Origin: Siphlonurus alternatus
Lineage: Eukaryota > Arthropoda > Insecta > Ephemeroptera > Siphlonuridae
Length of the DNA: 64,000 nt
Direction: 5' to 3'
NCBI GenBank assembly: GCA_949825025.1
Contig: OX463780.1
Span: forward strand, 25,696,118-25,760,117
The first letter of the stretch is position 1, and each line of letters opens with the position of its first letter. The position numbers were made by a program, and so were the translations under genes. The notes beneath the pieces are model-generated. The model saw nothing but the letters and a program-made list of their open reading frames with translations. It searched no databases and had not been told where the DNA came from. Of the stretch, positions 60,621 to 64,000 are shown piece by piece.

Positions 60621-61123
60621 ATCTACTGCTTATTATTTTTTTTAGTCAAGAGGCTTTTTATTTGTTTGTATTCTTTCTTTATTTGCATAATTTATAAAGA
60701 ATTTTTGTAAATACCGTATATTATTTTTTTCAAGGAAACATAAATCTTAAAACTTTATTGAAACTAAATAAATACACATTTATAAAATTTAAAAACAAAT
60801 AAACGAAGTCGTGGAACTAAAATGTTTTAGTGTCTTCTTTTATTTATTTTTATGAAGTTATTAATTTGTAAGTTAATGAATTTTATTTTGTGTTCAAATT
60901 TGATTAATATACTTCATTGACACATGCATATAAGCATCTTGACTACATTATATGAGGAATACACACAGCATCACATTTTCAACGCTCAGATGCAAGAACG
61001 AAGAACTGCATGGCTGTATTGTTACGCTATGATAACGTTATTGATGATAGCGATAAATCAAACCACCATCCTAGCTGCCAGATGAAGTTGTAGACTAAAT
61101 TAGAGTCGATATCGCTGCCAGAT

Positions 61124-61160
61124 GACCTTGGCTGGTAATAATGTCCGAGGTCATTGACCT
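61124..61160. promoter_or_regulatory. Ecdysone-response-type palindrome with Ftz-F1-type site
   Basis: AGGTCA-T-TGACCT at 61148-61160 is a perfect inverted repeat with 1-nt spacer, the ideal EcR/USP element. TGACCTTGG at 61124-61132 (CCAAGGTCA on minus) matches the Ftz-F1 monomer site. Two GCTGCCAGATGA repeats lie just upstream (61074-61085, 61116-61127). Function is inferred. Confidence 0.5.
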
Positions 61161-61669
61161 GCTAACATGATCTTCAATCAACTGAACAATATTTGCCCTG
61201 CAATTTGTCTTTGGCATCGTTGAGAGACGAGAGTAATGCATAATACGTTGTTTTCATTTTTTTTTATCTCATATATTTTAATACGAGGCCGGGATAGGAA
61301 GCCAAGAACTATGCATGTAATAAATATGTGGAGTATTTTTTATTTACTTATTTATATTTTTTACTTTTAATAGCTCGATCAGTGTCATAATTTTTTAGAA
61401 TTTCAATGACTATTTCATCAAATACTGAATAATATTAACTTTGTATCACTCAACCGTGGTTTTAAGGGAAACTGTTTCATTGCAATTACGTCAACTCGAA
61501 GTCCGACGATATTTATAATATATATTACTAAAAATGGCACGTTGAATCTTTCTCCGGTCTTGCCATGCAGTGGGTTGTAAAAAAAAAAACAAAAAAAAAA
61601 AAAAAGCGATTCAAAGAAATAACACAATGAAAACATGTCCATTGAAAATTTCTGTAGAAAATTCAACAT

Positions 61670-64000
61670 AACAGAGAGGTAATTATTTTGGCAAATAAAA
61701 TTCTACATCGTACTCTGGACATTTTACATCTGGTAAATTTCAGCGTAGTTCTCTTTTTGCTCCATGTAATGCAGACGTGTTAGTTACACAGTGAACACGA
61801 AGAGAGGATAATATTTTCTGTACGTATGCAACGGACGGTGCCACGAGTGTTAATCCGAGCATACGTTTATAGTGGCTCGTTCACCGGATAGCACGAGGAA
61901 ACGTCGTCTGTGAGAAGACATTCCCAGCTTGGACGGCTGGCAAATCTGCATAATGTGAAAACACTGAGGCTCATGCGAATTCCTCGTGACGTCACATGTG
62001 AGATAAATTAGCGATTAAATTTTGTGTTTATTATAAATATTGATATTTCAGTCCTTAATTCACAAATCGATGAGATTTTCTGATGTTATATTGACAAAAC
62101 TGTATATATAAACTTGCTTTCTAAGTTGAAGTATAATAGAAAACTCACCTTTGTATACAATTTATTAATGCATTATAGGTAAACGAGAAACTACATATTT
62201 TTCATTTTTGCAGCACAAAATCAGAGTATTTTTTGCTCATTATTCCGGATGAAGGATGCAAATTGATGTTATTTGCATATTTTATTAATTCCATTTTTAT
62301 ATTAGTTATCCGAAAATGTTATATCGTGCCATGATGTATTCCTGTATTGACTTCTTTCTATCATAATGCACCTTTTCAGCTAATATTTATTTTTATATCT
62401 GATCATTTTTAACTCTTCACACGTAAAATATATGACGTCAGATGTAAGTACCATAATTCACTGTATGATTTCCACATGTCTTGCCCATGTATCTTTATAA
62501 AGCACCCATTTCACTTCACCAATCATCATAGGGACTAGCATAATTTCTACTTAAAATGTTAAGTTCTGAGTTTTCCCAAATACGTTTAAGCTCTAATTTT
62601 GACAGGACAAGCTCTTTCATCAAGAAATTATAATATATATACATATGCTATTATATTATGTATTATATACCATAAACGTTACGGCATGAGCTAATTATAA
62701 GCGATTTAGTGTAAATCTTATGGAGCTATATGGCCCCTCTCATCTCATATCAACTGATGAGATAGCCATGCAGGGATCTTTGTTGTAATTATATATATTG
62801 CCCCAACTTAATTATGTTCTACTTTGCCGTTAAACTTTATGTAAAATTATTTTTTATATGAGAGTGCTTCCATGCGGGCTTAGTTTAATTAAATTAGGGT
62901 GGAAACAATGAGTTCTATTCATTACTTAATATAATATATACACGTGTTGAATCAGTGGGGAACCCAAATCAAATATAATAACTTGTTTATATTTACCTGT
63001 CTTTTAATTAACAAACAAACGTTAATTTGTTTAATATTATTTACAAAACATTTTTTTTATGCTGCATAATTGGGTTATGATTATTTTATTATATGCCCCA
63101 GGTACATTTTATTGTTTTAATGAAATAGTCATATTGAATAATTAAAACATAAATCAGGATAATAAAGTTGTATAATATTTATATATACTGCAGAATCTAT
63201 ACTCAAATGATTCTGTATGTAAATTGTTTTACATTATTTATATATTTTATATCAGCATACGTATATAGTATATTATAATATAATATCAGTGCGTGTTATT
63301 ATATAATATAATAATATAGATCATGTTCTCATGATAAAAATATATTTAAGAACTTCTAGCATAAAATATTTTATAACAAAAATTACTGATTGCTTAACAA
63401 ATTGGTAAATATAGTACATTTAAGCCATGTTGAAACGGTGAGAATGTTTTATTCTTTCAACTGGCTTCATCCAAAAAGTTTACACGTGTATTATATATTA
63501 TATGTAAATATTATTATAATATATATTTGAATGTATTATTTATTCATGATTTTTTTTTTTGCTTGATATTCAATAATTCCACAGAACGTAGAATAAGTTC
63601 CCGCTCGGTGTGTATATTATACGTATGATCATAGAGACTATATATGGTATAAAACATGTATTATATAGTCTCTATGGTTTGATAGTCGTCATGCTTGCGG
63701 ATCAAGCTGTTGTTTTTTTTTTATCGCGCTTATATATCACTTCTATCTGCAAGCAAAATAAATAAATACTCTATTTGAAAGACTTTCTATATATTTAAAT
63801 ATATAATTGTACAGCCTGTATATTACAATGCAATGATATAATTTTGGTTTAAAATTTAAATTTGTCCTTATTTCTTTTTAATTTTTCTCTCCCCTGAGCC
63901 GCGAGTGAATTGCATATATATATGCATAATTTTTCTTCCTATTCATTTAGAGCATGTTTTAGGGGGGGGGGGGAGGAATGTAATAAAAAAAGTAATTTCT
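61670..64000. other. AT-rich intergenic sequence
   Basis: No gene recognised. Contains an 18-bp-stem hairpin at about 63631-63676 (CATAGAGACTATATA and inverse) and a poly-G tract near 63962-63973. Confidence 0.4.

Noticed and set aside
61418..61669. Minus-strand hydrophobic 83-codon frame
   Set aside because: Phe-rich because of poly-A/T DNA; no conserved motif.

Overview
The window looks like arthropod nuclear DNA, probably from a crustacean. It is very AT-rich, its genes are split by ordinary GT-AG introns, and it carries one class IIa histone deacetylase gene, part of an invertebrate gustatory receptor gene, and many short inverted-repeat transposons. The species cannot be named from the sequence alone. 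No prokaryotic gene layout, CRISPR array, rRNA gene or complete tRNA gene was seen.

4.2-19.2 kb, plus strand: a class IIa histone deacetylase (HDAC4 family). Twenty coding exons read in one continuous frame of 1009 codons plus a stop. They hold the glutamine-rich N-terminal helix, the MEF2-binding motif, three 14-3-3 phosphoserine motifs, a basic nuclear localisation signal, the full deacetylase domain and the C-terminal export signal. Only the extreme N-terminus, with the start codon, is missing. The active site carries Tyr where vertebrate class IIa enzymes carry His. 19.2-23.6 kb is AT-rich sequence holding the 3' UTR.

24.0-29.3 kb, minus strand: seven joined exons (381 codons) of a seven-transmembrane gustatory-receptor-like protein, converging on HDAC4. 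The expected short last exon was not found. Inverted-repeat elements crowd its 3' half.

29.3-64 kb: no complete gene recognised. The main structures are TTAA-flanked palindromes (32.0, 33.9 and 56.6 kb), a 0.7-kb imperfect palindrome with a small retroposon-like insertion (38.0-38.8 kb), and two head-to-tail, apparently identical copies of a 3763-bp element with 1.2-kb inverted arms (39.0-46.5 kb). A hAT-like element with a perfect 8-bp target duplication lies at 47.2 kb. There are also miRNA-like hairpins (56.3 and 60.3 kb) and a perfect ecdysone-response-type palindrome next to an Ftz-F1-type site (61.1 kb). GC-richer islands at 32.5, 37.2, 51.7, 52.5, 53.1, 55.9, 57.8 and 60.5 kb may be promoters, untranslated exons or enhancers of genes outside the window.
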